The translations under genes and the position numbers were made by a program. Of a stretch of 62,884 bases of DNA, positions 9,670-19,141 are shown piece after piece. Positions within the stretch are counted from its first letter, which is position 1. Every line of letters begins with the position of its first letter. This DNA comes from Lachnospiraceae bacterium (lineage in GTDB: Bacteria > Bacillota > Clostridia > Lachnospirales > Lachnospiraceae). Below the pieces are notes generated by a model. The model did not search any database and was not told the origin of the DNA. It saw nothing but the letters and a program-made list of their open reading frames with translations. The stretch lies in NCBI GenBank assembly GCA_900753305.1, contig CAADYR010000068.1, positions 1 through 62,884 on the forward strand, given 5' to 3'.

Positions 9670-10992
9670 CTATAAAGCCCTTAGACAGGCAATCGCCTTT
9701 TGGTAAAAAAGGCGTGAATTTGGTGTAAACTCATCCTGTATAGCATGGAATGAAATATTCATAATCCCTTGAAAAGTCGTTATTCCTATGATTCGTCTGG
9801 CATTAGCCAAAACAGGCGGCACATACACATAGTTTCGCAGTTTGTAACTTCCATATTTTGCAGATAACGGTACTTTGACCAGATTCGTGACTGCCATTCC
9901 CTTAGGAGTTGTACTGATACCAAACTGTTTCATTACCTCCCCCGTTACAGGATTCATATATTCACCCGCTGCCTGAAAGTGTATGGAATCCACCAGTTCT
10001 CCCGGCAGCTCCCTTAACCAGACAAGTTGCTGATATCTCTCTCTGGGCTGACTTAGATGAATGTTATTATGCAGTTTCTGGACATTTTCTGCAAAATCCA
10101 GTGTTTCATCATATAAATAGCGAAATGAATACGTGTACTCATAGTCACCCATTCCATCATAATCATCCCGCATACTAAGTACCATAGCAATTTCATCCGG
10201 TTTCAACTCTGCCGTCTGCTGCCTGCCACTTTCATCTACTACCACGGCATGCCTCAATTCTCTGGATGCCTTTGCAAAAGCTGTCAGTATCACAGAATTG
10301 ACCGTTACCTGATGCTCTTTTGCATACATTGCCAGTCTGTATAATGCATCTTTATAAAAAGTTTCATATTGAATATACGTTTTTTTATTCTTCCATACTT
10401 TTGCATGTAATTGATAATATTCTTCTTCTGAAAAACCTGTTCCCTCTTTCTTCCAATTATGCAATATTCCCTTTAATTTTATTTTTTCCGGAAAAGATAA
10501 CTGGCTTTCTTTGGGCAATTGATCCATCCTGCACAGCATCGCAGGTTTTGCTTTTACCGGCATATCTGCCAGACCCTTCATAATATCATTCAGCAAAAGT
10601 GCATGAGATATGGCATCTCCTGCAAACGCATGTGCAATAAGGAGGAACTCCTGCTTCTCTTCATTGATAAGATAATAGAACCTCATCAATTCCCCATGGT
10701 CCAGGTCAAATGCAATAGACTCCTGCTCGTTTACAATATCTTTCCAATAGACATGGTGCAGAATACGCACCATATCGTTAGGATTTTCATCAAATTTCTG
10801 AGTCTCATAATATGCGCTTCCATTTTTATCAATTACAACTCTTGCATTGAGAAGTTCATTTTTAGAAACCGCATTTTTTACAGATTCTCTCAGCTTTTCT
10901 TCAAAAATAATCCCTTCTATCTCCACATGTGTCACCAGTACATCCCCTGGTGCAAACAAATGAAGACGCTCCTTTTCTATTCGTTCCTTCAT
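9670..10992 (-). CDS. Condensation/acyltransferase-superfamily protein with altered active site
   Basis: The 440-residue protein has the two-lobed chloramphenicol-acetyltransferase/NRPS-condensation layout. The N-lobe ends in LLIAHAFAGDAIS and the C-lobe carries AVTNLVKVPL, comparable to the DFGWG-side core. In the HHxxxDG active-site motif the first His is kept (H121) and the Asp is kept (D126), but the second, catalytic His is Ala122 and the Gly is Ala. Either catalysis is lost or an unusual chemistry is used. No carrier-protein or synthetase gene is nearby. Start at 10992 after GGGGGA. Confidence 0.65.
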   Translation of the reverse strand: MKERIEKERLHLFAPGDVLVTHVEIEGIIFEEKLRESVKNAVSKNELLNARVVIDKNGSAYYETQKFDENPNDMVRILHHVYWKDIVNEQESIAFDLDHGELMRFYYLINEEKQEFLLIAHAFAGDAISHALLLNDIMKGLADMPVKAKPAMLCRMDQLPKESQLSFPEKIKLKGILHNWKKEGTGFSEEEYYQLHAKVWKNKKTYIQYETFYKDALYRLAMYAKEHQVTVNSVILTAFAKASRELRHAVVVDESGRQQTAELKPDEIAMVLSMRDDYDGMGDYEYTYSFRYLYDETLDFAENVQKLHNNIHLSQPRERYQQLVWLRELPGELVDSIHFQAAGEYMNPVTGEVMKQFGISTTPKGMAVTNLVKVPLSAKYGSYKLRNYVYVPPVLANARRIIGITTFQGIMNISFHAIQDEFTPNSRLFYQKAIACLRAL

Positions 10993-11033
10993 ATCTATCC
11001 CCCATTAGACAAATAGAACTTTCCTATAAAGAA

Positions 11034-11055
11034 GCGCACCCCCTAAGGGATGCGC
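11034..11055 (-). terminator. Probable terminator of metG
   Basis: Stem GCGCACCCC/GGGATGCGC just downstream of the metG stop codon, followed on the minus strand by a short T-rich tract. The weak tail lowers confidence. Confidence 0.55.
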
Positions 11056-11076
11056 AAATCATACTGTCCTAAAACA

Positions 11077-13050
11077 TTAACAGATTTCTGCACCGGCAGG
11101 CATCGGTTTCTCAGGAGATACTAATGCCAGATTGCCCTCTGCATCTTCTGCGCACAATAACATACCCTCTGATAATACACCAGCCAGCTTGGCAGGTTTT
11201 AAGTTCACCAGAACCATGACTTTCTTACCGACCATTTCCTCCGGTGTATAATGTGCCTTGATGCCGGATACGATCTGCTTTACCTGACTGCCGATCTTCA
11301 CCTGGCTGCACAGTAATTTCTTTGACTTGGGAACAGCTTCACAGGCAATGATCTCACCTACCTGGAACTGCAATTTGGCAAAATCATCATAAGTAATTTC
11401 TGCCTTTGGCTCAATATCAATAACTTCCTCGTCCTCTGCTACTTCCTGTGTCTGTCCGGCTGCGGCTGCCTGCTTCTGCTGCAGTTCTTCTACCTTAGCC
11501 ATAACTTCCTTCGGGTCCAGACGGGCAAAGAGAATCTCAGGAGTCTCTGTTACCTTATTTCCTGATGGATACAGACCGAAAGTCTTCACAGAATCGAAAT
11601 CTCTCACAGTTGTATTAAGCTGTGCTGCGATCTTCTGCGCTGTTTCCGGTAAATATGGCTCTAACAGACCTGCTCCGATGGAAATACTCTCTACCAGATT
11701 GTAAAGTACGGTAGCCAGTCTGTCCTTCTTAGCCTCATCCTTTGCCAGTACCCATGGTTCTGTCTCATCAATATATTTATTGCAGCGCTTGAACAATGCA
11801 AAGATTTCTGTCAGGGCATCTGCTACTCTCAGATCCTCCATCTTAGCCTCTACTTTATCATAAGTTCCTGTTACAACTGCCTTGAGATCATCATCAACAG
11901 GTTCTGCTACATGTCTGTCCTCTACCACGCCGCCAAAATACTTATTGCTCATGGAAATGGTTCTGTTGACCAGATTACCAAGAGTATTTGCCAGATCAGA
12001 GTTAAGACGTTCGATCATAAGCTCCCATGTAATAGAACCATCATTTTCGTAAGGCATCTCATGCAGTACGAAGTAACGCACAGCATCCACACCAAAGAAA
12101 TCTACCAGATCATCTGCATAGATAATATTGCCCTTTGACTTACTCATCTTATCATTATTCTGTAATAACCATGGATGACCAAATACCTGCTTGGGCAGTT
12201 CTTCACCCAGTGCCATCAGGAAGATAGGCCAGTAGATCGTATGGAAACGAATGATATCCTTACCGATCAGGTGCAGATCTGCAGGCCACAGCTTCTTATA
12301 CTGTTCAGAGCTGTTGCCATCTGCATCATAACCAATACCTGTAATATAGTTGGTCAGCGCATCCAGCCATACATATACAACATGCTTATCATCAAAATCT
12401 ACAGGAATTCCCCACTTAAAGGAGGTTCTGGATACACACAGATCCTGTAATCCCGGAAGCAGGAAGTTATTCATCATTTCGTTTTTACGGGATACCGGCT
12501 GTATGAATTCAGGATGCTTGTTAATATGATCAATTAACCTGTCGGCATATTTGCTCATTTTGAAGAAATATGCCTCTTCCTTTGCAGGCTTTACCTCTCG
12601 TCCACAGTCAGGACACTTGCCATCTACTAACTGAGATTCTGTCCAGAAGGATTCACATGGTGTACAATATAAGCCTTCATAGGATCCTTTATAGATATCA
12701 CCCTGATCATAGAGCTTCTTGAATATCTTCTGTACCTGCTTCTCATGATAATCATCGGTCGTGCGGATAAACTTATCATAGGAAATATTCAGCAGATCAC
12801 ACAGACCACGGATAATTCCTGCTACATTATCTACAAATTCCTTAGGAGTCACACCAGCCTCTGCTGCCTTTAATTCGATCTTCTGACCATGTTCATCAGT
12901 ACCTGTCTGGAAAAAGACATCATAACCGTCCTTTCTCTTGAAACGGGCGATACTGTCTGCCAGTACGATCTCGTAATTGTTACCAATATGCGGTTTGCCG
13001 GAAGTATAGGCAATCGCAGTTGTTAAATAATACTTACCTTTGTTTTCCAT
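11077..13050 (-). CDS. metG: Methionyl-tRNA synthetase
   Basis: Charges tRNA-Met in the cytoplasm. Class I signatures are HIGN (about residues 21-24) and KMSKSKGN (about 300). A CxxC...CxxC zinc knuckle (about 126-148) and a C-terminal EMAP-II-like tRNA-binding domain (about 550-657) give the long dimeric form. An ATG at 13083 is in frame, but AAAGGA is placed for ATG 13050, which also avoids overlap with the upstream gene. Expression is expected to follow uncharged tRNA-Met through the T-box at 13488-13785. Confidence 0.95.
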   Translation of the reverse strand: MENKGKYYLTTAIAYTSGKPHIGNNYEIVLADSIARFKRKDGYDVFFQTGTDEHGQKIELKAAEAGVTPKEFVDNVAGIIRGLCDLLNISYDKFIRTTDDYHEKQVQKIFKKLYDQGDIYKGSYEGLYCTPCESFWTESQLVDGKCPDCGREVKPAKEEAYFFKMSKYADRLIDHINKHPEFIQPVSRKNEMMNNFLLPGLQDLCVSRTSFKWGIPVDFDDKHVVYVWLDALTNYITGIGYDADGNSSEQYKKLWPADLHLIGKDIIRFHTIYWPIFLMALGEELPKQVFGHPWLLQNNDKMSKSKGNIIYADDLVDFFGVDAVRYFVLHEMPYENDGSITWELMIERLNSDLANTLGNLVNRTISMSNKYFGGVVEDRHVAEPVDDDLKAVVTGTYDKVEAKMEDLRVADALTEIFALFKRCNKYIDETEPWVLAKDEAKKDRLATVLYNLVESISIGAGLLEPYLPETAQKIAAQLNTTVRDFDSVKTFGLYPSGNKVTETPEILFARLDPKEVMAKVEELQQKQAAAAGQTQEVAEDEEVIDIEPKAEITYDDFAKLQFQVGEIIACEAVPKSKKLLCSQVKIGSQVKQIVSGIKAHYTPEEMVGKKVMVLVNLKPAKLAGVLSEGMLLCAEDAEGNLALVSPEKPMPAGAEIC

Positions 13051-13069
13051 TTTATTTTCAATCCTTTCT

Positions 13070-13453
13070 TTATGATACATCATGACGCTTCTTACATTCT
13101 GTGAGCTGATACTTCTCTACAAAATTTTCAAAGAAAGCGATTTTACATACCTTGTGTATTTCATGATCCAGACAGGCTGTTTTCTCATAACCGGCATCAT
13201 TTAAGTATTTCTCAAATACCTTCACATCATCCGTTTGTGGAACCGATAACGTTCCATCAGGATCATAAATAAGAAAAGTCATACCTGTGGTCTGCCAGAT
13301 GGGTCCCACCAGAACCCTTCGTACTGATATCCCTATATTCAGGCTGCACATGACACGGGCTTCCCTTGCTCCGAATTCATATCGGTTCCTGTTACAGTCA
13401 TAAATCAGATAGTCTTCACTCCTGCATTCATATTTATGCAGCTCCAACTCCAT
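13070..13453 (-). CDS. Half-length diaminopimelate-epimerase-like protein
   Basis: The 127 residues follow the N-terminal lobe of Clostridial DapF-like proteins: KYxxxxxDYLIYDxNxN (7-23), the IGISVRRVLVGP segment (40-51) where family members read FGIGSDGILxGP, and IYDPDG...FEKYLNDAGY (62-89). The catalytic-loop GNG is replaced by QTDDV (73-77), and the C-terminal lobe with the second catalytic Cys is missing. Epimerase activity is therefore not expected. It has a strong GGAGG site, follows the Met T-box and sits directly upstream of metG, so it is expressed with it. A regulatory or vestigial role is inference. Confidence 0.6.
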   Translation of the reverse strand: MELELHKYECRSEDYLIYDCNRNRYEFGAREARVMCSLNIGISVRRVLVGPIWQTTGMTFLIYDPDGTLSVPQTDDVKVFEKYLNDAGYEKTACLDHEIHKVCKIAFFENFVEKYQLTECKKRHDVS

Positions 13454-13487
13454 GAAAAGCCCTCCTTCCTATATTAAAACCGGCTCT

Positions 13488-13785
13488 AAAAACAACAAAA
13501 CTCCCATCCTTATATCATCTATAAGGACGAGAGTATATATCCCGTGTTACCACCTTAATTCACCTCTGCCTTGCAGCAAAAGTCTCTGCGGGTACTGCAT
13601 ACCCTGTCGCTGTAACGGGCGAACCCTGTCGCAGTCTTATCAGCCATAATGCTGACTCGGTGCGCTGCTCAGAAGCCATGTTCAATATATCTTCTCTGTA
13701 TCCATCTCAGCTTAAAGGACATTCTCTGTGCAAATACAATATATCTACTCTCTTCGTCATCGCTTTTCCATATAAATTCAATGTA
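13488..13785 (-). promoter_or_regulatory. T-box riboswitch, methionine-specific
   Basis: On the minus strand the order is a stem I region (GCGATGACGAAGAGAGTA), a specifier segment with AUG at 13679-13677, the T-box AAGGTGGTAACACGGG (13556-13541) and a terminator stem (13533-13501) with a T tract. Uncharged tRNA-Met would stabilise the antiterminator and allow transcription of the DapF-like gene and metG. Confidence 0.88.
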
Positions 13786-13927
13786 TCACAAATAACCAAA
13801 TTTGTAAAGCTCCAAACTTTTTATCTGTTTTTAATCTTTTTATGTGCAAATATATAGAAAATTGATTGTTTTTATTATAAAATAGTTGTAAATTAACAAA
13901 TTATTTAGAAATGAGGTTAGAGAAAGT

Positions 13928-15910
13928 ATGAACAACAAAAAATTTGTGTCGATCAAAGCAAAGTTATTGGCTATCATTCTTCCTATCGTTATTGTCATTG
14001 TTGCCCTTTTGACAATCATTTCTTATCTGGTCTCCAAGAGCGTAATTGCAAGCTACTCTGAAGAACTACTAAGCTCTTCCATAGAAAATCAGGGAAATGA
14101 AATTGAAGCATGGCTCAATGAAAACCTGTCGGCATTCCAGTCGATCAAGCATAACATAGAACAGACCAGGCCAAATGATGTCCAGTTACAAACCCTGCTA
14201 GATCAGTATTATGATTATAACTCCAATTATCCTGACGGATTATATCTGGCTGATGGGCAGGGAAACCTTATGACAGCATCAGGATCTTCCAAGTCAGAAA
14301 GCAATCCCACTTCCTCCGTATGGTATACAGAAGGACTGAGCCATATCAACATGACATTTACCAGTGCTTATACAAATGCAGAGGGAACCGCTGTTATCAG
14401 TGCGTCAGGTATTCTGAATGACGGTTCCGGCAAGCAGCGTGTCATTGCCGCCGATATGACCTTACAGAGGATCAATATTATTGTAAACAGTTTTGTTGAA
14501 ATGTCAGATGCCCAGGCATTTTTAATCAGCACTACAGATAATACTATTCTGGCTCACCGTGATACATCCCTCATCTCAACCATATTAGATGAAACTAACA
14601 GTGATGCCTTTCTAAGTGGTGTTGCCACAAGAATGAAAAACGCTGATTATACACAGGGAGAAATTGCAGGAAATGAAACAGTATTTCGTACCATTGATGG
14701 CACAGACTGGCTTCTGGTATCCTATATTCCTACCTCTGTTATTTATTCAAGTGTCATCCAGGTTCGAAACATTATGCTTCTGGTAGGAATTATTTGTATT
14801 CTGATCCTTGCCGTTATTATTGAACGTGTTGTTCACATTGTGATCAAACCGGTAAAAGAACTTACAAATGTTATCACGCAGATGACAGACGGTGATTTCA
14901 CTGTAGAAGTCCACACAGCAGGAAATGATGAAATCGGCAAGATGAGTACTGGTGTTGCCAAATTCCTCACAACCATGCATGATATGATCGATTCCATTCA
15001 TAACGTATCTGATAAGCTGCATCAGCAGTCCCAGTCCAGTCTGGAGATTTCTGATAAAATGCGTGAAGCAAGTACCACACAAGGTGAATCCATGCAACAG
15101 TTAAACGAAACTGTGGAACAGCTTTCTGCCTCTGTAAATGATATTGCAGAACATGCAACGACTCTGGCAGGAGTTGTTGCTGATACCCGTGAAGACGGTT
15201 CTCAGGTAGAGAGCAAGATGAAAGAAACTGTAGATATCTCCCAGAAGGGCAGAACGGATATGAATCAGGTAAATACTGCCATGCATGATATCAATGAGTC
15301 CATTACCAGTCTGAAAGCAGCTATTGATAAGGTAGGCAGTGCATCTGAGGAAATCACAAATATCACAGCCGTTATTGCTGATATTGCAGAAGAAACAAAT
15401 CTGCTCTCCCTGAATGCCTCTATAGAAGCAGCAAGAGCAGGCGAAAACGGTAAAGGCTTCGCCGTTGTTGCTACTCAGATTGGTAAACTGGCACAAACCA
15501 GTGCAGAATCTGTACATACTATCGAAGGGCTGATCCAGCAGATCAATGGATATGTGGCAGACTGTGTAACACAGGCAAATGTAAGTGTTGGCAATATAGG
15601 AGAAAGCAGCCAGTTGATCACTGTTGCACTGGAGACTTTTGATTCTATCTTTAATAATATTGCTGCTGCAAATGAGCTGGTTGAATCCATGGTTGCCAAA
15701 GTAGGTAAAGTAGATGACGTTGCCACAAATGTTGCAGCAATCTCCGAAGAACAGGCTGCAAGCTCTCAGGAAATCCTCGCTACTTCCGATACTATGGTAA
15801 GTCAGGCTCAGGAGATTACCCAGAGCAGTATCCATGCTGCTGATGATTCCAGAGAACTCAACGTATCTGCCAAAGAATTGGCAAATCAGGTTAATAAATT
15901 TAAAATTTAG
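13928..15910 (+). CDS. Methyl-accepting chemotaxis protein with extracellular Cache-type sensor
   Basis: The 660-residue transmembrane chemoreceptor has TM1 (about 14-36), an extracytoplasmic double-Cache-like sensor (about 40-275), TM2 (about 280-300), HAMP (about 303-355) and a long signalling coiled coil. The conserved tip reads EETNLLSLNASIEAARAGE near 490. It relays ligand occupancy to CheA/CheW. The next gene, 12 bases on, encodes a sugar-type binding protein without transport partners, which suggests indirect sensing through that protein. Confidence 0.93.
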   Translation: MNNKKFVSIKAKLLAIILPIVIVIVALLTIISYLVSKSVIASYSEELLSSSIENQGNEIEAWLNENLSAFQSIKHNIEQTRPNDVQLQTLLDQYYDYNSNYPDGLYLADGQGNLMTASGSSKSESNPTSSVWYTEGLSHINMTFTSAYTNAEGTAVISASGILNDGSGKQRVIAADMTLQRINIIVNSFVEMSDAQAFLISTTDNTILAHRDTSLISTILDETNSDAFLSGVATRMKNADYTQGEIAGNETVFRTIDGTDWLLVSYIPTSVIYSSVIQVRNIMLLVGIICILILAVIIERVVHIVIKPVKELTNVITQMTDGDFTVEVHTAGNDEIGKMSTGVAKFLTTMHDMIDSIHNVSDKLHQQSQSSLEISDKMREASTTQGESMQQLNETVEQLSASVNDIAEHATTLAGVVADTREDGSQVESKMKETVDISQKGRTDMNQVNTAMHDINESITSLKAAIDKVGSASEEITNITAVIADIAEETNLLSLNASIEAARAGENGKGFAVVATQIGKLAQTSAESVHTIEGLIQQINGYVADCVTQANVSVGNIGESSQLITVALETFDSIFNNIAAANELVESMVAKVGKVDDVATNVAAISEEQAASSQEILATSDTMVSQAQEITQSSIHAADDSRELNVSAKELANQVNKFKI

Positions 15911-15922
15911 GAGGCATACCTT

Positions 15923-16915
15923 ATGAAAAAAGGTTATTTGAAAATAGTTGGTACCATACTTGCTGCCACACTGTTATTCACAGGCTGTGGACAGACTTCC
16001 GGTCAATCTTCTGCCGCTTCAGGAAGCAGCACCAAAATCCTTATGTGCATGTCCAATGGTAATGATACTTTCCGTTCCACACTTGCCGAAGCTGCTGCAT
16101 CTACTGCGCAAAGTCTTGGTGTTCAATTTGATCTGGTAGATGCACAAAATAAAATAGAAACTCAGGTAGATCAGATCCGCTCTGCCCAGACCCAGGGGTA
16201 TGATGTTATTCTTTGTCTTCCGGTAGATGTGGATACTGCTGTAGAAATGGAAGCCAGTGCCGGTGACCTTCCTATTATTTTCATGAACAGTTGTCCTGCT
16301 GACAAACGCCTGAAGGCAGATAAGTATATGTATGTCGGTTCTAATGAACAGGTTGCCGGACAACTTCAGACAGAATACGTTCTGAATAAAAACAGTTCCA
16401 AAGATGAACTTAATGTTGTTATTTTCAAAGGTGAAAAAAGTCACTCTGCTACCAAGGGAAGAACTGAAGCCGTTAAGAATGCTCTTAAGAACAGCGGCAA
16501 AACAATAAACGTGGTATTTGAAGATTATGCTGACTGGAGCACAGATAAATCAGCAGAAATGTTTAATATCTTTCTGAGCCTGAACAAACCCTTTGACTGT
16601 GTTATCTGCAACAACGATTCCATGGCACTTGGAGTCATCGAAGCATGCAGACAAAATGGCATTGATCCTGCTTCTGTCCCAATACTTGGTGTTGATGCAA
16701 CGACTGATGGCTGTAATGCCATTGCCTCCGGTGATATGGCATTCACCGTATATCAGTCTGCAACCGGTCAGGGAGAAGCCGCAGTAAAAGTTGCCCTTGC
16801 TCTGGCAGGCAACCAGTCTGCAACCACTACAGGTCTTGATGTCAGCGAAGACGGTAAGTATGTATGGGTTCCTTTTGAAGCAGTGGACATATCCAATGTA
16901 ACATCCTATCAATAA
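15923..16915 (+). CDS. Lipoprotein sugar-binding protein, orphan, paired with chemoreceptor
   Basis: A lipobox (LLFTGCG, Cys about residue 22) anchors it outside the membrane. The 330-residue body is a type-1 periplasmic-binding fold, with QVDQIRSAQ, GRTEAVKNAL, CNNDSMALGVIEA and GVDATTDGCNAI as in ribose/galactose-binding relatives. No permease or ATPase gene accompanies it. It shares an operon with the chemoreceptor upstream and is closed by a terminator. I infer a dedicated chemosensory binding protein; supplying a distant transporter is the alternative. Confidence 0.88.
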   Translation: MKKGYLKIVGTILAATLLFTGCGQTSGQSSAASGSSTKILMCMSNGNDTFRSTLAEAAASTAQSLGVQFDLVDAQNKIETQVDQIRSAQTQGYDVILCLPVDVDTAVEMEASAGDLPIIFMNSCPADKRLKADKYMYVGSNEQVAGQLQTEYVLNKNSSKDELNVVIFKGEKSHSATKGRTEAVKNALKNSGKTINVVFEDYADWSTDKSAEMFNIFLSLNKPFDCVICNNDSMALGVIEACRQNGIDPASVPILGVDATTDGCNAIASGDMAFTVYQSATGQGEAAVKVALALAGNQSATTTGLDVSEDGKYVWVPFEAVDISNVTSYQ

Positions 16916-16933
16916 GATTTACAAAGTAACGAC

Positions 16934-16973
16934 AAAAAGAACAGCCAACTGTTTTCACAGTGCTGTTCTTTTT
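16934..16973. terminator. Intrinsic terminator between convergent genes
   Basis: AAGAACAGC pairs with GCTGTTCTT, with an inner ACTG/CAGT extension and A/T runs on both sides. It ends the receptor/binding-protein operon and the opposing kinase-like gene. Confidence 0.85.
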
Positions 16974-16998
16974 CTATGTCCACTTTCTTGTCTCTCTT

Positions 16999-17592
16999 TT
17001 ATGCCCACCGTTCTCTCACAATGCCGGAAAGCAGTTTAACAGTTCCATCGATACCGAATTTACTGCTGTCTATCATAAGGTCTTTGTGATCAAATACAGA
17101 TTTTACTTCCGGACAATACTTTCTTTGATAATTGGTTCTTGCAGTATCCACTTCTTTGATCATTTTGCGCGCTGTACTTTCATCCATCATCAGATCATGC
17201 GTACAGTTATATAATCTCGCCTCAAAAGGTGCATAAATGTAGACATTTAAATGATTAGGCATATCCTGCAATATACTGTCTGCACAACGTCCTACAATAA
17301 TACAGGACTGTTTCTGTGCCATATCACGGATAATATTTTTCTGCACTGCATAAATCTCATCTGAAATACTGTAAATGCCCATTTTAAACGGATATTTTTT
17401 TCTCAGGAAAAAAGACCCTGCACTTTCTTCTGCATTGCTTATGGCTTTTACCGATTGTCCCATTCTTTTGGCTGTTGCTTCTACAATATCTCTGTCATAG
17501 AACTCAATTCCCAGCTCTTCTGAAAGATGCTGTGCAATGGTGCGCCCCATACTGCCGAACTGTCTGGATATCGTAATTACATACTGTTCCAT
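16999..17592 (-). CDS. Cytidylate kinase-like protein
   Basis: The 197-residue protein matches the cytidylate-kinase-like family of Clostridia. It has an N-terminal ISRQFGSMGRTIAQHL loop in the P-loop position, where GSGG-type glycines are altered, then FYDRDIVEATAKR, a central IIVGRCADSIL strand-turn and a DSSKFGID lid-end motif. Nucleotide phosphotransfer is likely, but the true substrate is unknown; these are not the essential CMP kinase. It starts 11 bases after the amino-acid permease gene stop and may be the last gene of that operon. Confidence 0.8.
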   Translation of the reverse strand: MEQYVITISRQFGSMGRTIAQHLSEELGIEFYDRDIVEATAKRMGQSVKAISNAEESAGSFFLRKKYPFKMGIYSISDEIYAVQKNIIRDMAQKQSCIIVGRCADSILQDMPNHLNVYIYAPFEARLYNCTHDLMMDESTARKMIKEVDTARTNYQRKYCPEVKSVFDHKDLMIDSSKFGIDGTVKLLSGIVRERWA

Positions 17593-17602
17593 TTTTATCC
17601 CC

Positions 17603-18397
17603 CTAACATTCCATATTTACATTATCAATAACACTGTCTGCTGCTACTCTTCCAGTTTTGGCATTTCTTTTCTGGATAGAACGTACAATACAGGACAAAG
17701 TAAAATTAATCACAAAATAGATCAATGCTGCACAGCCAAATAACACAAATACATCTGATACATTGATATTTCCCGTGCCGTTATACATGTTGGCAGCACT
17801 TAATACCTTTTTCACCCTGGACATCAGCTCAATTGTTGCCACATTTGCCAGATAAGAGGAGTCTTTGATCGTAGTGATCACCTGACTCAGTAAAGTCGGT
17901 ATGACATTCTTATATGCCTGTGGAAGTATAATGTAGATCATGATCTGAACAGTACTGAAACCCTGTGCATGACCAGCCTCAAACTGTCCTGCTGCTACAG
18001 AATTCAGTCCTCCACGGATAATTTCTGCTACGATAGATGAAGTAAATAAAATCAATGCCACTGCTGCCTTAAATAATAATTTCGTCTCTACAGATGTCAG
18101 TCCAAGCATTTTTCGTGCAAATATTGCCGGACACGGACAAAAGACCAGACAGATAAATATCCATAACAGCAAAGGTGTATTACGGAATACTTCAATATAA
18201 ATTGTTGCTAACCACTTAAAGATTCTGGTCTGGGGAGTTACGCAGTAATTTCTTACCAGTGCCAGAACGGAACCCAAAAGGATACTGACAAGAACTGCTA
18301 CCGCAGAAATGATCAGTGTAAAAGCCGTTCCTTTTAATATATAGACCAGTATTGATGTATTTTTCAGAATAGAAAGACTGGCTGTGAGCGTATCCAT
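17603..18397 (-). CDS. Amino-acid ABC transporter permease, HisM/GlnP type
   Basis: The 264-residue permease has about five membrane helices and the EAA loop EAGHAQGFSTVQIMIYIILPQA (about 160-181), which contacts the ATPase. It follows the other permease after one base and completes a heterodimeric channel for a polar amino acid. Confidence 0.9.
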   Translation of the reverse strand: MDTLTASLSILKNTSILVYILKGTAFTLIISAVAVLVSILLGSVLALVRNYCVTPQTRIFKWLATIYIEVFRNTPLLLWIFICLVFCPCPAIFARKMLGLTSVETKLLFKAAVALILFTSSIVAEIIRGGLNSVAAGQFEAGHAQGFSTVQIMIYIILPQAYKNVIPTLLSQVITTIKDSSYLANVATIELMSRVKKVLSAANMYNGTGNINVSDVFVLFGCAALIYFVINFTLSCIVRSIQKRNAKTGRVAADSVIDNVNMEC

Positions 18398-18398
18398 A

Positions 18399-19112
18399 TT
18401 AAGCTACCTCCTTTTGTACAGTCTGTATCCTCTGATCACGTTTTTTCAGATTATGCTCCCATACTGTTGCTGCTTTAGACAATGGGAAACAGAAAATAAA
18501 GAATAAAATACCACTGACCAGATAAGCAGGTGCATATGCACCTCCTGTTGATTCTCCTGTTACAAAACTGTAAGTCAGGGAAATCAGATCTGTTCCGCCA
18601 ATAATGTACAGACAGGATGTATTTTTAATCAGATTAACGACCTGATTGACCATAGGCGGTAAAATGATCTTAATGCTTTGTGGCAAAATAATGTAATACA
18701 TTCGTCCAAAATAATCAAACCCCTGTGAATCTGCTGCTTCAAATTGTCCTTTGGGAATAGACTCAATACCTGCACGTACTACTTCTGAAACATATGCACC
18801 ATGATAAATTCCTAATGCAATAATTCCTGTAGGCAGGATTCCTATACTGTTACCTGAAAAAGCAAGAGCGTAATAGAGGAAACATATCTGCAAAAGCACA
18901 GGTGTATTCTGAATTACTTCTACATAAATACGACTGATCGCTTTCAATATTTTATTACCACTGGTAGACATCAATCCAAATACAATTCCCAGCACAAATG
19001 CCAGAATGACACCTACTGCTGCTGTTTCTATCGTAGTCAGAAAGCCAAGACCAAAGGAACTGCGATAGGTCCATACCTTTAACCATGCTTCTTGTGAAAA
19101 TAAACCAGCCAT
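18399..19112 (-). CDS. Amino-acid ABC transporter permease
   Basis: The 237-residue inner-membrane permease carries the EAA loop EAADSQGFDYFGRMYYIILPQS and about five helices. Together with the following permease gene it forms the translocation pore. GGAGG site upstream of ATG 19112. Operon order is ATPase, binding protein, permease, permease. Confidence 0.9.
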   Translation of the reverse strand: MAGLFSQEAWLKVWTYRSSFGLGFLTTIETAAVGVILAFVLGIVFGLMSTSGNKILKAISRIYVEVIQNTPVLLQICFLYYALAFSGNSIGILPTGIIALGIYHGAYVSEVVRAGIESIPKGQFEAADSQGFDYFGRMYYIILPQSIKIILPPMVNQVVNLIKNTSCLYIIGGTDLISLTYSFVTGESTGGAYAPAYLVSGILFFIFCFPLSKAATVWEHNLKKRDQRIQTVQKEVA

Positions 19113-19141
19113 TTTGCTTCCTCCATACCCTGTTTCTATTT

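Noticed and set aside
15101..15835. A 244-codon minus-strand frame inside the chemoreceptor gene
   Set aside because: It is antisense to the conserved signalling domain, has an odd Cys/Phe-rich composition and no ribosome site.
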